Counted from the first letter of the stretch, positions 42,980 through 51,863 are shown. The stretch: 64,000 nt of DNA from Salarchaeum japonicum (GCF_020614395.1 NZ_CP085324.1:1679564-1743563); one strand, 5' to 3'. Made by a program: numbers and translations. Notes: generated from the letters alone by a model not told the origin.

Positions 42980-43891
42980 TTCGCGCGAGAGCGCGTCGAG
43001 GAACACGTCGGGGTGTTCCGCGTGCGGCGTGAGGCGGGCTTCGTTCACGACGACGAGGCGCGTGTCGCCTTCTTCTGCGAGCCGCCGGCCCTCGGTGAGC
43101 GTGGTGAGTTCCGCTTCGCGCCCCCAGACGAGCGTGACGGGCGCGTCGAGGGCGGCGAGTTGGCTCCCCAGATCGACGACGGGGTCGAGGTAGCCGCCGA
43201 GGAACGACGCGGGCGCGAACCGCGCGTTCGCCTGGTGGCTCGTCCGCCACTGGTAGTCTACGGTCGCGGAATCGACGTTCTGCGGGTGGTAGTAGGCGTC
43301 GCGCTGGTCGAAGTACTCGATGCCGGGCTTGGAGGCGAGGAGGTTGAACAGGCCGGTGCCGACGACGGGCGCGCGGACGAGCGCGCGCAACCACGGGCGC
43401 TCGACAGTGGTGTCGGCGGCCGGGCAGACGAGGACGAGGCGGTCGAAGTCAGCGGCGTCGGCGGCGATGGCGGCGTGCGCACCCGTGAGCGAGGACGCGA
43501 GGCAAACCGCGTCCGTGGTCTGGTCGCGCGCGAAGTCGCGGACGAACGACTCGTAGAGGTCGGTCGTGTACGCGACGGCGGGCCGGTCGCTCCGCCCGAA
43601 CCCGGGGAGGTCGGGCGCGAGCACGTGGTACTCCTCGGCGAGCCGGTTCGCGATGCCGCGGAACTCGCGAGTGCTCGCAGCCGCGTGAATCCCGTGGAGG
43701 AGGAGCACGTCGGGGTCGCTCGGGTCGCCGCGTTCGGTGTACGCGATGTCGAACCCGCGCCAGCGGTACGTGCGCTGGTCGCCGTCCAGGCCGGGGTGGA
43801 GGGTACCGGCGCGCGCGGTGAGCAGTCGGTTCACGGCCGCCGTGCCGGCGAGACCGCCGGCCGCGCCGGCGAGGAGTCTGCGGAGACGCAT
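42956..43891 (-). CDS. Alpha/beta-hydrolase
   Basis: 311 residues. The N-terminal 25 residues are hydrophobic and basic (LRRLLAGAAGGLAGTAAVNRLL), a likely membrane anchor or uncleaved signal. The hydrolase core has LLHGIHAAASTREF (oxyanion), LAPDLPGFGRSDRPAV, the nucleophile elbow CLASSLTGAHAAIAA (SxxxG variant around Ser) and an acid/His end near VVNEARLTPHAEHPDVF. Substrate unknown. A CTAAGCG box lies about 25 bases upstream of the ATG. Confidence 0.85.
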   Translation of the reverse strand: MRLRRLLAGAAGGLAGTAAVNRLLTARAGTLHPGLDGDQRTYRWRGFDIAYTERGDPSDPDVLLLHGIHAAASTREFRGIANRLAEEYHVLAPDLPGFGRSDRPAVAYTTDLYESFVRDFARDQTTDAVCLASSLTGAHAAIAADAADFDRLVLVCPAADTTVERPWLRALVRAPVVGTGLFNLLASKPGIEYFDQRDAYYHPQNVDSATVDYQWRTSHQANARFAPASFLGGYLDPVVDLGSQLAALDAPVTLVWGREAELTTLTEGRRLAEEGDTRLVVVNEARLTPHAEHPDVFLDALSRELPRLEDD

Positions 43892-43916
43892 ACGGAAAAC
43901 GGGGGTCGCGAGTCGC

Positions 43917-44885
43917 TTAGTCGTTGTGTCGGACGGCGTCCCGGAACGGTTCGAGCACGTCGTCCGCGACCGAGTACGGGTCGGTCTCCCGTCGGACGAC
44001 GCGCTCCACGAGGTCGTCCATGCCGCCGCGCCGCTCGACTTCGTCCTCCACGAGCGCGCCGGCGTCGTTCCGGAGGAGCGTCCGAATCTCCTCCGCGTAC
44101 CGCTTTCGCTCCAGTTCGTCGCGCTTACCCGTTCTGTCCAGCCAGTCGGCGTGCGCGTCGAACACGGAGAGGAGTTCCTCGACGCCCTCGCCCGTGTTCG
44201 CGACCGTCTCCACGATATCGGCCTCCCAGTCGTCCGGGTCGCGCTCGCGCATCTCCAGCATCCCCCGGAGCTCCTGTACCGTCTTGTCGCTCCCGGCGAG
44301 GTCGGCCTTGTTCACGACGAACACGTCCCCGATTTCGAGGATGCCGGCCTTGAGCATCTGCACGTCGTCGCCGCTGCTCGGCGGCACCAGGACGGCGACC
44401 GTGTCCGCGGTCTTCACGATATCGACCTCGTTCTGGCCCGCGCCCACGGTCTCGATGAGGATTTTGTCCTTCCCGAACGCGTCGAGCGCCTTCACGGCGT
44501 CCGAGGTGGCGGTGGAGAGGCCGCCGAGGGTGCCGCGCGCGCTCATCGACCGGAAGAACACGTCCATGTCGCCGACGTTCGACCCCATGCGGATGCGGTC
44601 GCCGAGCACCGCGCCGCCCGAGAAGGGACTGGACGGGTCGACCGCGATGATGCCGACGGTGAGGCCGCGCTCGCGGTACTCGGCCGCGAGCTTGTCCACG
44701 AGCGTGGACTTGCCCGCGCCGGGACTGCCGGTGATACCGACGACGTCGGCGTGCCCGGTGTGTTCGTGGAGCGCGGCGACGATGTCGCGGTAGCCCTCGC
44801 TCCGGTTCTCGATTTTGGTGATGGCGCGCGCGAGCGCTCGGTGCTTCCCGTCGAGGAGGTCCGCGACCAGTTCTGGGGGAGCCAT
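43917..44885 (-). CDS. meaB: Methylmalonyl-CoA mutase-associated GTPase MeaB
   Basis: G3E-family GTPase that protects and reloads the B12-dependent mutase. 322 residues. P-loop GSPGAGKS (53-60), switch region AVDPSSPFSGGAVLGDRIRM, ETVGAGQNEVDI and NKADLAG specificity motif; a C-terminal helical arm follows. It starts immediately after the stop of mcmB, with no gap, so chaperone and B12-binding subunit are co-translated. The mutase large subunit is 13 kb away at 58032. Confidence 0.95.
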   Translation of the reverse strand: MAPPELVADLLDGKHRALARAITKIENRSEGYRDIVAALHEHTGHADVVGITGSPGAGKSTLVDKLAAEYRERGLTVGIIAVDPSSPFSGGAVLGDRIRMGSNVGDMDVFFRSMSARGTLGGLSTATSDAVKALDAFGKDKILIETVGAGQNEVDIVKTADTVAVLVPPSSGDDVQMLKAGILEIGDVFVVNKADLAGSDKTVQELRGMLEMRERDPDDWEADIVETVANTGEGVEELLSVFDAHADWLDRTGKRDELERKRYAEEIRTLLRNDAGALVEDEVERRGGMDDLVERVVRRETDPYSVADDVLEPFRDAVRHND

Positions 44886-45299
44886 CTAGCGTTCGGGCGC
44901 GTGTTCGCGGATGAACTGGATAGTCTCTTCCATCGGCGTGCCGGGGCCGAAAATCGCATCGACGCCGGCGTCTTCGAGTTCGGGGCGGTCTTCGTCGGGG
45001 ATGATACCGCCGACGAGCACGAGCGTGTCCTCGAACGCGCCGTACGCTTCGAGGCCCTCGATGACCTTCGGGACGAGCGTGTTGTGCGCGCCGGAGAGGA
45101 TGCTGATGCCGACGACGTCCACGTCCTCCTGCACCGCGGCCTGCACGATGTCCTCGGGTGCCTGGTGGAGGCCGGAGTAGATGACCTCGAACCCGGCGTC
45201 GCGGAAGGCGCGCGCGATGACGTGCGCGCCGCGGTCGTGGCCGTCGAGGCCGACCTTCGCGACGAGGCAACGGATCTTGCGTTCCGAACTCTCGCTCAT
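44886..45299 (-). CDS. mcmB: Methylmalonyl-CoA mutase, small cobalamin-binding subunit
   Basis: 137 residues, a lone B12-binding Rossmann domain. D19-G-H21-D-R-G24 is the base-off/His-on motif (VGLDGHDRGAHVIARAF), followed by SGLHQAPEDIV, GISILSGAH and LVGGIIPDED. Together with the separate large subunit it makes the archaeal split mutase converting methylmalonyl-CoA to succinyl-CoA. ATG 45299 (MSESSERK) is preferred to 45329, which adds ten residues. Confidence 0.95.
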   Translation of the reverse strand: MSESSERKIRCLVAKVGLDGHDRGAHVIARAFRDAGFEVIYSGLHQAPEDIVQAAVQEDVDVVGISILSGAHNTLVPKVIEGLEAYGAFEDTLVLVGGIIPDEDRPELEDAGVDAIFGPGTPMEETIQFIREHAPER

Positions 45300-45425
45300 G
45301 CCCGGAGAATCACCGGTAGTGGGTTTCACTCTAACGGAACCCTATTACACCTTAATTGTACTTTGGCAACCAGAGTTGTAGACGGGAAGCGAAACACCGT
45401 AGACGCCGCCGGACGAACCCCGGGT

Positions 45426-46025
45426 ATGGCAGGCTTCCGCGACTGGGCCCGGGAGAACCCGCGCACGCTCACCATCGCCCTCTCGATTCTGGGGTACGCG
45501 CTCGTGTTCGGCGCGTTCGGCGGCGTCCTCCCCGTCCCCACCATCGGCAAGGAGACGGTCGACCTGTTCAGCCACCTCATCGCCGTCGTGAACACGCTCG
45601 CGCTGAGCGCGCTCCTCCTCGGCGTCTACCTCGTGAAACAGCGCCGTCTCCGCCAGCACCGCGCCGCGATGCTCACCGCGTTCACGCTCATCATGGTCTT
45701 CCTCGTCCTCTACCTCTGGAAGGTCGGGGGCGGCTACGAGAAGGAGATCGTCATCCGGCAGGGCCAGTTCCTCGCGGACTACGAGTCCATCGTGTACGGC
45801 GCGTACCTCCTGATGCTCGCCGTCCACATCTTCCTCTCCGCGGTGTCGGTGCCGGTCGTCCTGCACGCGGTCGTGCTCGGCCTCACCCAGCCCATCGACC
45901 GCCTCGGCGACACCCTCCACCCGCGCGTGGGCCGCATCGCCGCCGCGGCGTGGTCGCTCAGCCTCTTCCTCGGCGTCGTCACGTACTGGATGCTGAACCA
46001 CGTCTACTCCGCGGTTCCGCGGTAG
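45426..46025 (+). CDS. DUF420 membrane protein (CtaM-like)
   Basis: 199 residues, about five membrane helices. DUF420 proteins are found beside haem-copper oxidase genes, and the Bacillus/Staphylococcus homologue CtaM is needed for oxidase assembly. Conserved-looking histidines fall at helix edges (DLFSHLIAVVNTLAL, RLRQHRAAMLTAF, MLAVHIFLS, PVVLHAVVLG), consistent with metal or haem handling. Its location at the edge of the cox/cta locus supports an assembly role. The upstream AT-rich stretch at 45340-45362 may hold the promoter. Confidence 0.85.
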   Translation: MAGFRDWARENPRTLTIALSILGYALVFGAFGGVLPVPTIGKETVDLFSHLIAVVNTLALSALLLGVYLVKQRRLRQHRAAMLTAFTLIMVFLVLYLWKVGGGYEKEIVIRQGQFLADYESIVYGAYLLMLAVHIFLSAVSVPVVLHAVVLGLTQPIDRLGDTLHPRVGRIAAAAWSLSLFLGVVTYWMLNHVYSAVPR

Positions 46026-46045
46026 CTGTCGCTCGCGAGTAGTTA

Positions 46046-46123
46046 GAGTAGACGGGGTAGGTCGGCCGGTGCGTGACCCGCGAGGCGGGCTGAAAGGTGA
46101 CCGACAGACCGTGCCGTCTACTC
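46046..46123. other. Nested hairpin with kink-turn-like GA motifs, candidate structured RNA or bidirectional terminator
   Basis: A perfect 10-base inverted repeat, GAGTAGACGG (46046-46055) and CCGTCTACTC (46114-46123), encloses a second stem, GTCGG (46061-46065) with CCGAC (46101-46105). A third, CCCGC-GAG-GCGGG (46077-46089), is flanked by GTGA and CTGA, as in kink-turns. It lies in the 134-base gap between convergent genes. On the minus strand GGTTAT (46145-46150) lies about 25 bases before it. No protein is encoded. Confidence 0.4.
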
Positions 46124-46159
46124 CATGCTGAGAGTGTGGGACGGATAACCCCTCCGATG

Positions 46160-46906
46160 CTAGGTCTCGCGCCAGGGGAGCGCGTACACGCCGACGGCGA
46201 ACGCGACGGCGGCGAGCGCGAGCACGGCGGCGAACGCCGGAACGGGACTCCCGCCGGCGTAGGTGGCGGTGCGGACGCCGCGCGCGAAGTACGTGAGCGG
46301 GCTGAGGTTGAGGAGGGGGACGAACCACTCGGGGAGCGCCGCGGGCGAGACGAACGTGTCGGAGAGGAAGAGGAGGGGGAGCGCGACGCCGTTGGACAGC
46401 GAAATCGCGCCGTCCTGCGAGTCCGCGAGACTCCCGAGCACCGCGCCGACGCCGCAGAACAGCACCGACGCGGTGGGGACGAACGCCGCGAGCCACGGGC
46501 TGAGCGCGAAGTCCGCGCCGGTGGCGGCGAGCGCGCCGACGAGCACGGCGCACGCGGCGGCGATGAGCGCGACGTTCACGAGCGTGTGCGCCGCGAGCCA
46601 CTCCCAGGAGCGCAGGGGCGTCGTGGAGAGCTTCTCGAAGCGCGCGCCCTCGCGGTGCCGGGCGACCGTGCTCCCCACCCGGGAGAGCGGCGTGAACAGG
46701 ACGACGGTGGCGAGGTAGGCGGGGACGTAGTAGCCCGGCGGCTGGGAGAACAAGCCCGTTCCGCCGCCTCCGGTTCGCACCAGGCCGGCGAAGATGACGA
46801 TGAGGAGGACGGGGAAGAAGAACGTGAAGAACACCGCCGTCCGCCGCCGCAGGAACGACTTCAGGGAGGCGCGCGCCTCCGCGCGGACGCGGGCGAGCGA
46901 ACTCAC
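46160..46906 (-). CDS. ABC-2 type exporter permease
   Basis: 248 residues with six predicted membrane segments. Family features: TAVFFTFFFPVLLIVIFAGL near the N-terminus, EKLSTTPLRSWEWLAAHTLVN (coupling helix) and LSDTFVSPAALPEWF...NLSPLTYFARGVR near the end, as in ABC-2 multidrug/polysaccharide permeases. Starts with GTG at 46906 inside the stop of the ATPase gene (GTGA). It forms a simple ATPase-permease pair; cargo unknown. Lies beside the cta fusion gene, so a role in oxidase maturation is possible but unproven. Confidence 0.9.
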   Translation of the reverse strand: MSSLARVRAEARASLKSFLRRRTAVFFTFFFPVLLIVIFAGLVRTGGGGTGLFSQPPGYYVPAYLATVVLFTPLSRVGSTVARHREGARFEKLSTTPLRSWEWLAAHTLVNVALIAAACAVLVGALAATGADFALSPWLAAFVPTASVLFCGVGAVLGSLADSQDGAISLSNGVALPLLFLSDTFVSPAALPEWFVPLLNLSPLTYFARGVRTATYAGGSPVPAFAAVLALAAVAFAVGVYALPWRET

Positions 46907-47823
46907 CGAACCACCTCCGCGTCGCCCGCATCCGCGGGACTGGCGTCGTCGGCGAGCGCGAGGTAGACGTCTTCGAGGTCGGGGTCGCGCCACTCCACCG
47001 CGCCGAACGCGAGACCTCGGGACTCGAACGCCGCGACGACGCCGCCGATGTCCGTCGCGGGCACGCCCTCGAAGACGAGGGCGTTCTCGGTCGCTCGCGG
47101 CGCGAACTCGCTCTCGGCGAACGCGCCGGGGTCGGCGTCGGTTTCGACGACGACCCGGCTCTCGCCGCCGTACTCGGCGACGAGGCCCGCGGGGTCGCCC
47201 TCCGCGACGAGGCGGCCGTCCGCGAGCAGGCCGACGGTGTCAGCGAGGCGCTCCGCCTCCGCCATGTAGTGGGTCGTGAGGAAGATGGTGGTGCCGGCGT
47301 CCGCGAGGTCTTCGAAGACGCTCCAGAGGTCGCGGCGGCCGGCGGGGTCGACGCCCGTGGTCGGTTCGTCCACGAACAGCACGTCGGGGTCGTTCACGAG
47401 CGCGCACGCGACGGCGGTGCGGCGCTGCTCGCCCCCGGAGAGGTCGCCGTACCAGGTGTCGGTATCCGGCTCGACGCCGACCTCGCGGAGGGCGTCCGCG
47501 GGGTCGCGGGCGTCCTCGTAGAGACCGGCGTAGTACGCGACGAGTTCCCTGGGCGTGAGGCGGTCGGGCGGGTCGAAGGACTGCGGGAGCAGGCCGAGGC
47601 GTTCGCGGCCCGACTCGCGTGGCGACTCGCCGAGCAGCGACACCGACCCGGCGTCGGGCGTGGCGGTGCCGGTGAGACACCGGACGAGCGTCGTCTTCCC
47701 CGCGCCGTTCGGGCCGATGAGCGCGAACACCTCGCCCCCGGGAACGGCGAGGGAGACGCCGTCGAGCGCGCGCGTCCCGTCGTACGACTTCGACACGTCG
47801 TCCGCGGCGACGACCGGTTCCAT
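46903..47823 (-). CDS. ABC transporter ATP-binding protein
   Basis: 306 residues. Walker A GPNGAGKT (37-44), Q-loop LGLLPQSFD, signature LSGGEQRR, Walker B DVLFVDEPTTGVD and H-loop TTHYMAEAERLAD are all intact. A C-terminal extension (about 215-306: VVVETDADPGAF...WRDPDLEDVYLAL) is typical of DrrA-like exporter ATPases. Pairs with the permease that follows by overlap. Confidence 0.93.
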   Translation of the reverse strand: MEPVVAADDVSKSYDGTRALDGVSLAVPGGEVFALIGPNGAGKTTLVRCLTGTATPDAGSVSLLGESPRESGRERLGLLPQSFDPPDRLTPRELVAYYAGLYEDARDPADALREVGVEPDTDTWYGDLSGGEQRRTAVACALVNDPDVLFVDEPTTGVDPAGRRDLWSVFEDLADAGTTIFLTTHYMAEAERLADTVGLLADGRLVAEGDPAGLVAEYGGESRVVVETDADPGAFAESEFAPRATENALVFEGVPATDIGGVVAAFESRGLAFGAVEWRDPDLEDVYLALADDASPADAGDAEVVR

Positions 47824-47861
47824 GCGCGAGGCTAACGCGAATACGGCACTAAGGGTTCCGA

Positions 47862-49250
47862 TTAGATGACGAGGAGGGCGTCCGCGGCGACGGCGACGAG
47901 CACCGCGCCGAGGTAGGCGTTCGACGCGTGAAACGCCCGCATCGCGGCGGAGCGGTCGCGCTCGCGGTGGAGGCGGACGACCATCCAGAGGAAGAGCGCG
48001 CCGAGGCCGAGGCTGGTCGCGGCGAACAGGAAGCCGAGGCGGGACACCCACGCGAGCACGGCGGCGGCCATCAGGGTCGCGCCGAGGTAGTAGACGATGT
48101 GCTTGCGGGTGGGGGCGTCGCCGCGCACGACGGGCATCATCGGGAACCCGCCGCGGGCGTAGTCGTCCTTGTAGGCGAGCGCGAGGTTGTAGAAGTGCGC
48201 GGGCGTCCAGAGGAAGATGACGCCGGCGAGCGCGAGCGCGGGGACGCCGAGTTCGTTCGTCACCGCCGCCCACCCGATGAGCGCGGGGAGCGCGCCCGCG
48301 AGACCGCCGATGACGGTGTTCTGCACCGTGTTCGGCTTGAGGACGAGCGTGTACACGACCGAGTAGAAGAGGATGGCGGCGACGCCGAGGCCGGCGGCGA
48401 GGAGGTTGAGGTGGAGGAACGCCCACACCGACGCGGCGGCGAGGAAGACCCCCCACGCGACGGCGTTCCGCACGGGCACCTCGTCGGTGACGGTCGGGCG
48501 GTCGTTCGTGCGGTTCATCTTCTCGTCGATGTCGCGTTCGAGCACGTGGTTGAACGTCCCGCTCGCGCCGATGGAGAGCACGCCGCCGAGGAACGTCCAG
48601 AACACGGTCTCGATGCTGAGGCCGGGCCCGGCGGCGAGCGCCATCCCCGCGCCGGCGACGAGACACAGCAACCACATCAGCCGAGGTTTCATCAGCCGGA
48701 AGTAGGCGTACGCGGTCGCGACGGGCCCGGACACCGTAATCGCGGGGTCGGGGTCGGCGTCGCCCTCGCGGGGTTCGGACTCACAGGAGGGGAGGTCGGC
48801 GGTCTGGGCTTCGAGCGTCCACGCGAGCGCGAGCACGAGCCCGGCGAAGATACCGAGGCCGACGACGAGGTGGAGGGCGGAGACGGTCGCGGGCGTCCCC
48901 GTGACGGCGGCGAACGCGCCGATACCTATCTGGACGGGGTAGAGGAGGGCGGCCGCGGCGACGGCGGCCTGGACGCGCCGCGGTTCGTCGTTGCGCCACG
49001 CGAACGCGAGCGTCGCGAGCACGAGCACGGCGACCAGAACGGCGGTCAGCCGGTGTCCCCAGACGATGGCGAGTTCGAGCGAGGACACCTGGAGCCACTG
49101 GCCGCCGCACGCCGGCCACGTCGTGCACGACCGCGCGGCGTCCGTGATGGCCGTCGTCGCGCCGACGACGACGAGCGCGTACACGCCCATCGTCGCGGCG
49201 ACGAGCAGCCGCGTGAACCGAACGCGCGCGTCCGACGGAGTTAGGGACAC
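47862..49250 (-). CDS. Haem A synthase half (CtaA) fused to protoheme IX farnesyltransferase (CtaB)
   Basis: 462 residues. Residues 1 to about 150 are a four-helix half-CtaA with CTTWPACGGQW, the haem ligands in IVWGHRLTAV and VSALHLVVGL. Residues about 175-462 are a UbiA-type CtaB: RLMKPRLMWLL, FNHVLERDIDEKMNRTNDRP (first Asp motif), YTLVLKPNTVQNTVIGGLAGALPALIGW and DYARGGFPMMPVVRGD (second). The fusion would make haem O and convert it to haem A for the adjacent oxidase. Starts with GTG at 49250. Divergent from coxB with 107 bases between. Confidence 0.92.
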   Translation of the reverse strand: MSLTPSDARVRFTRLLVAATMGVYALVVVGATTAITDAARSCTTWPACGGQWLQVSSLELAIVWGHRLTAVLVAVLVLATLAFAWRNDEPRRVQAAVAAAALLYPVQIGIGAFAAVTGTPATVSALHLVVGLGIFAGLVLALAWTLEAQTADLPSCESEPREGDADPDPAITVSGPVATAYAYFRLMKPRLMWLLCLVAGAGMALAAGPGLSIETVFWTFLGGVLSIGASGTFNHVLERDIDEKMNRTNDRPTVTDEVPVRNAVAWGVFLAAASVWAFLHLNLLAAGLGVAAILFYSVVYTLVLKPNTVQNTVIGGLAGALPALIGWAAVTNELGVPALALAGVIFLWTPAHFYNLALAYKDDYARGGFPMMPVVRGDAPTRKHIVYYLGATLMAAAVLAWVSRLGFLFAATSLGLGALFLWMVVRLHRERDRSAAMRAFHASNAYLGAVLVAVAADALLVI

Positions 49251-49357
49251 GGTTCTCGTCTAGTGGTTGCGCGTCCCCGTACTTGTACTGTCCGCTTGCG
49301 TCCCAGGGCCGGAAGACAGCAGTATTATTAACCCAGTTCCCGAACCATAGACGTATA
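49251..49357. promoter_or_regulatory. Divergent promoter region, cta fusion / coxB
   Basis: On the plus strand GTATTATTAA (49322-49331) lies 27-36 bases before the coxB ATG, a good TATA position. The minus-strand promoter is less clear. Divergence of haem A synthesis and coxB suggests shared control. Confidence 0.5.
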
Positions 49358-50140
49358 ATGAGAGGAAAGCGGTTGGTGTCCCTGACGGTGGCGGGGCTCG
49401 GGTTGCTCGCGCTCGCGGTCGCGCCCGCGGCGGCAGCCCCCTCGAACTCCCTCGACGCGATCAACGGCGTGAGCAACGTCCTGCTCGCGGCCGCGCTCCC
49501 GATTACGATCCTCGTCGAGGCCGCGCTCTTCTACACCGTCTGGAAGTTCCGGAAGTCGGACGAAGCGAAACCCACGAAGGAGAACCGCCGACTCGAAATC
49601 ACGTGGACGGCCGCGACCGCGGTCGTCCTCCTGTTCGTCGGTCTCGCCGCGTACGGCGGTCTCGCCGCGCCCGGCGTCACCACGACGGGCGACACGGTGA
49701 ACGACACGATGGCCCAGGAAGACCCGGTCGTCGTGGACGTCATCGCCTACCAGTGGGGCTGGCGGTTCGAGTACCCGGTCGGTAACGAGACGGTGACCGT
49801 CAACGGCACCGAACAGACCCTCACGAACTTCACGGTGAACAGCCAGATGGTGCTACCCGACGACCGCACCGTCGTCCTCCGCCTGCACAGCGAGGACGTC
49901 CTGCACGCGGTGCACGTGCCCGATCTCGGCCTGAAGCAGGACGTGATGCCGTCGCGCGTGAACGTCATGCAGACCACGCTCGACGACGCGGAGCGCGACC
50001 AGCCGTACGTGCTCTACTGCGCCGAGTTCTGCGGCGCGGCGCACTCCCAGATGCTCGGGTCGGTGCAGGTCGTCAGCGACTCCGAGTACCAGCAGTTCCT
50101 CGCGGAGAACGGCGCGACGAACACCACCGCCGACGCGTAA
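49358..50140 (+). CDS. coxB: Cytochrome c oxidase subunit II
   Basis: 260 residues. Signal-like start (LVSLTVAGLGLLALAVAPAA) and two membrane helices (about 45-63, 84-103), then the CuA cupredoxin domain. YQWGWRFEYP is the electron-entry tryptophan region. The CuA ligands are complete: the first His in LHAVHVPDLGLKQD, then CAEFCGAAHSQM (Cys, Cys, His, Met). Hence a true oxidase that receives electrons from a copper protein or cytochrome, not a quinol oxidase. Several NxT/S sequons lie in the external domain. Confidence 0.96.
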   Translation: MRGKRLVSLTVAGLGLLALAVAPAAAAPSNSLDAINGVSNVLLAAALPITILVEAALFYTVWKFRKSDEAKPTKENRRLEITWTAATAVVLLFVGLAAYGGLAAPGVTTTGDTVNDTMAQEDPVVVDVIAYQWGWRFEYPVGNETVTVNGTEQTLTNFTVNSQMVLPDDRTVVLRLHSEDVLHAVHVPDLGLKQDVMPSRVNVMQTTLDDAERDQPYVLYCAEFCGAAHSQMLGSVQVVSDSEYQQFLAENGATNTTADA

Positions 50141-50219
50141 CGCGAACGCACGCCTCGTTTTTCCCGCGGTTCCCGCCCTCGACAGTAGGCACTTGTCCGT
50201 GGCTCGACTAGCCGCGGGT

Positions 50220-50861
50220 ATGCGTGTACTCGTCGCCGGCGCACACGGACAGGTCGGACGACACGTCGTGAAACTGCTCGCGAACCACCCGACGCACGAG
50301 GCAGTGGGCCTCGTCAGGAAACCCGCGTACGCGGACGACATCGCGGAGTGGGGCGGCACGCCGGTTCGGGGTGACGTGACGAACCGGGAGAGCCTCGACG
50401 ACGCGCTCGCGGACGCGGACGCCGTCGTGTTCGCCGCGGGGTCGAGCGGCGAAGACGTGTGGGGCGTCGACCGCGACGGCGCGGTGGCGTGCGTGGACGC
50501 GGCGGAAGCGGCGGGCGTCGAGCGGTTCGTGATGCTGTCCGCGATGAACGCCGACCGGCCCGCGGAGAGCCCCGAGGAACTCCGCGAGTACTTGCGGGCG
50601 AAGGCGGAGGCCGACGACTACCTCCGGGACAGCGAACTCACGTACACGGTCGTGCGCCCGGGCGCGCTCACGGACGACCCCGGAACGGGACGGGTGCGCG
50701 TGGGCGACGACCTCGACCGGACGGCGGCGACGATTCCGCGCGAGGACACCGCCGCGACGCTCGTGGAAGCCATCACCGTCCCCGAGACGCACGGCGAGAC
50801 GTTCGAACTCCTCACGGGCGACACGCCCGTCGAGGCGGCGCTCCGCGGACTCGACGACTAA
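50220..50861 (+). CDS. NAD(P)-binding atypical SDR (NmrA/BVR-B-like)
   Basis: 213 residues. VLVAGAHGQVGRHVVKLL is the Gly-rich nucleotide site (residues 3-20). VVFAAGS and RFVMLSAMNADRP follow, as in atypical SDRs of the flavin-reductase/BVR-B and NmrA types. The YxxxK catalytic pair is replaced (YLRAKAEADDYL). Sits between coxB and coxC but is likely a general redox protein; no link to respiration can be shown. Start at 50220 chosen from the family N-terminus (MRVLVAGA). Confidence 0.85.
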   Translation: MRVLVAGAHGQVGRHVVKLLANHPTHEAVGLVRKPAYADDIAEWGGTPVRGDVTNRESLDDALADADAVVFAAGSSGEDVWGVDRDGAVACVDAAEAAGVERFVMLSAMNADRPAESPEELREYLRAKAEADDYLRDSELTYTVVRPGALTDDPGTGRVRVGDDLDRTAATIPREDTAATLVEAITVPETHGETFELLTGDTPVEAALRGLDD

Positions 50862-50990
50862 CCCCAGCCAGTCAGTTCTTCTCGACCGGACGCACGCGTA
50901 GCGGCGCGCGAAACGAAATAGCCCTGCAGTACGAGCGTGGCGCGTGGCTCGCGCTATCGGAACGTGATGACGGGGAGAAGGGAGGCGTGA

Positions 50991-51863
50991 TTAGAGGCTG
51001 ACGCCGAGGCCGGTGCCGAGCTGGCCGCCGACGTAGAGCGCGAGCACGAGGAAGATCCAGACGGCGTCGACGAAGTGCCAGTACCAGGAGACGGTGGTGA
51101 CGGCGGCGTGGCGTTCGCTGGAGAACTGGCCGCGGACGGCGCGGAAGAGGACGATGGCGATGAGGAGCGCGCCGAGCGTCACGTGGAGGCCGTGCAGGCC
51201 GGTGAGGCCGAAGAACGCGCTACCGAAGATGCCCTCGCTGAGCGTGAAGCCCTCGTGGACGATGAACTCGTAGTACTCGTACACCTGGCCGCCGAGGAAG
51301 ACGATGCCGAGGAGGAGTGTGACGGCGAGGCCGGCGACGAACCCGCGGTGGTCGTCCTTCGCGAGGCGTTTTTCCGCCCAGTGGAAGGTGAAACTGGAGA
51401 GGATGAGGAGGAGGGTGTTCGCGACGACGAGCGACCCGAAGATGCCGCCGTGCGGGAGCGTTCCCTCGCCCCACGCGCCCGAGCGGATGAAGAAGTAGTA
51501 CGCGAACCCGGAGCCGAAGGTGGCGATGTCCGTGGAGAGGAACAGCACCATCCCCCAGCGCAGGCTCTTGCCCTCGTTGTGCGATTCGTTCTCCCAGAAC
51601 TTGTAGGCGAACGCGTGGTACATCCAGCCGAACAGGCCGATTACGAACAGGACGGCGGAGACGCCGAACACGGCGAGTCCCGGCGTGGTGCTGCCCATGA
51701 GGTCGTTCTCCCCGTGCGCGAACACGTACAGCATCGCGCCGAGGTAGAGGCCGCTCGCGCCGATAGCGCCGATGAACGGCCACCAGCTCGCTTCGCCGTA
51801 CCCGCGCGGGAAGTCGCGGACGGCTGGCAGGAAGCCGTGTCCACCTGACTCGTCTGCGGTCAT
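50991..51863 (-). CDS. coxC: Cytochrome c oxidase subunit III
   Basis: 290 residues, seven membrane helices. Family segments: YAFAYKFWENESHNEGKSLRWGMVLFLSTDI (helix II-III), SFTFHWAEKRL, and the C-terminal GLHGLHVTLGALLI...TVSWYWHFVDAVWIFLVL with the conserved His residues. Subunit III stabilises subunit I and its proton uptake. The gene is on the minus strand, facing away from the rest of the cox genes, and the upstream gap to the 456-residue protein is 86 bases. Confidence 0.95.
   Translation of the reverse strand: MTADESGGHGFLPAVRDFPRGYGEASWWPFIGAIGASGLYLGAMLYVFAHGENDLMGSTTPGLAVFGVSAVLFVIGLFGWMYHAFAYKFWENESHNEGKSLRWGMVLFLSTDIATFGSGFAYYFFIRSGAWGEGTLPHGGIFGSLVVANTLLLILSSFTFHWAEKRLAKDDHRGFVAGLAVTLLLGIVFLGGQVYEYYEFIVHEGFTLSEGIFGSAFFGLTGLHGLHVTLGALLIAIVLFRAVRGQFSSERHAAVTTVSWYWHFVDAVWIFLVLALYVGGQLGTGLGVSL

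Noticed and set aside
46046-46123. H/ACA or C/D guide RNA as a firm call
   Set aside because: The terminal stem is not followed by ACA and the C-box matches are weak, so it is listed only as a candidate structured element.
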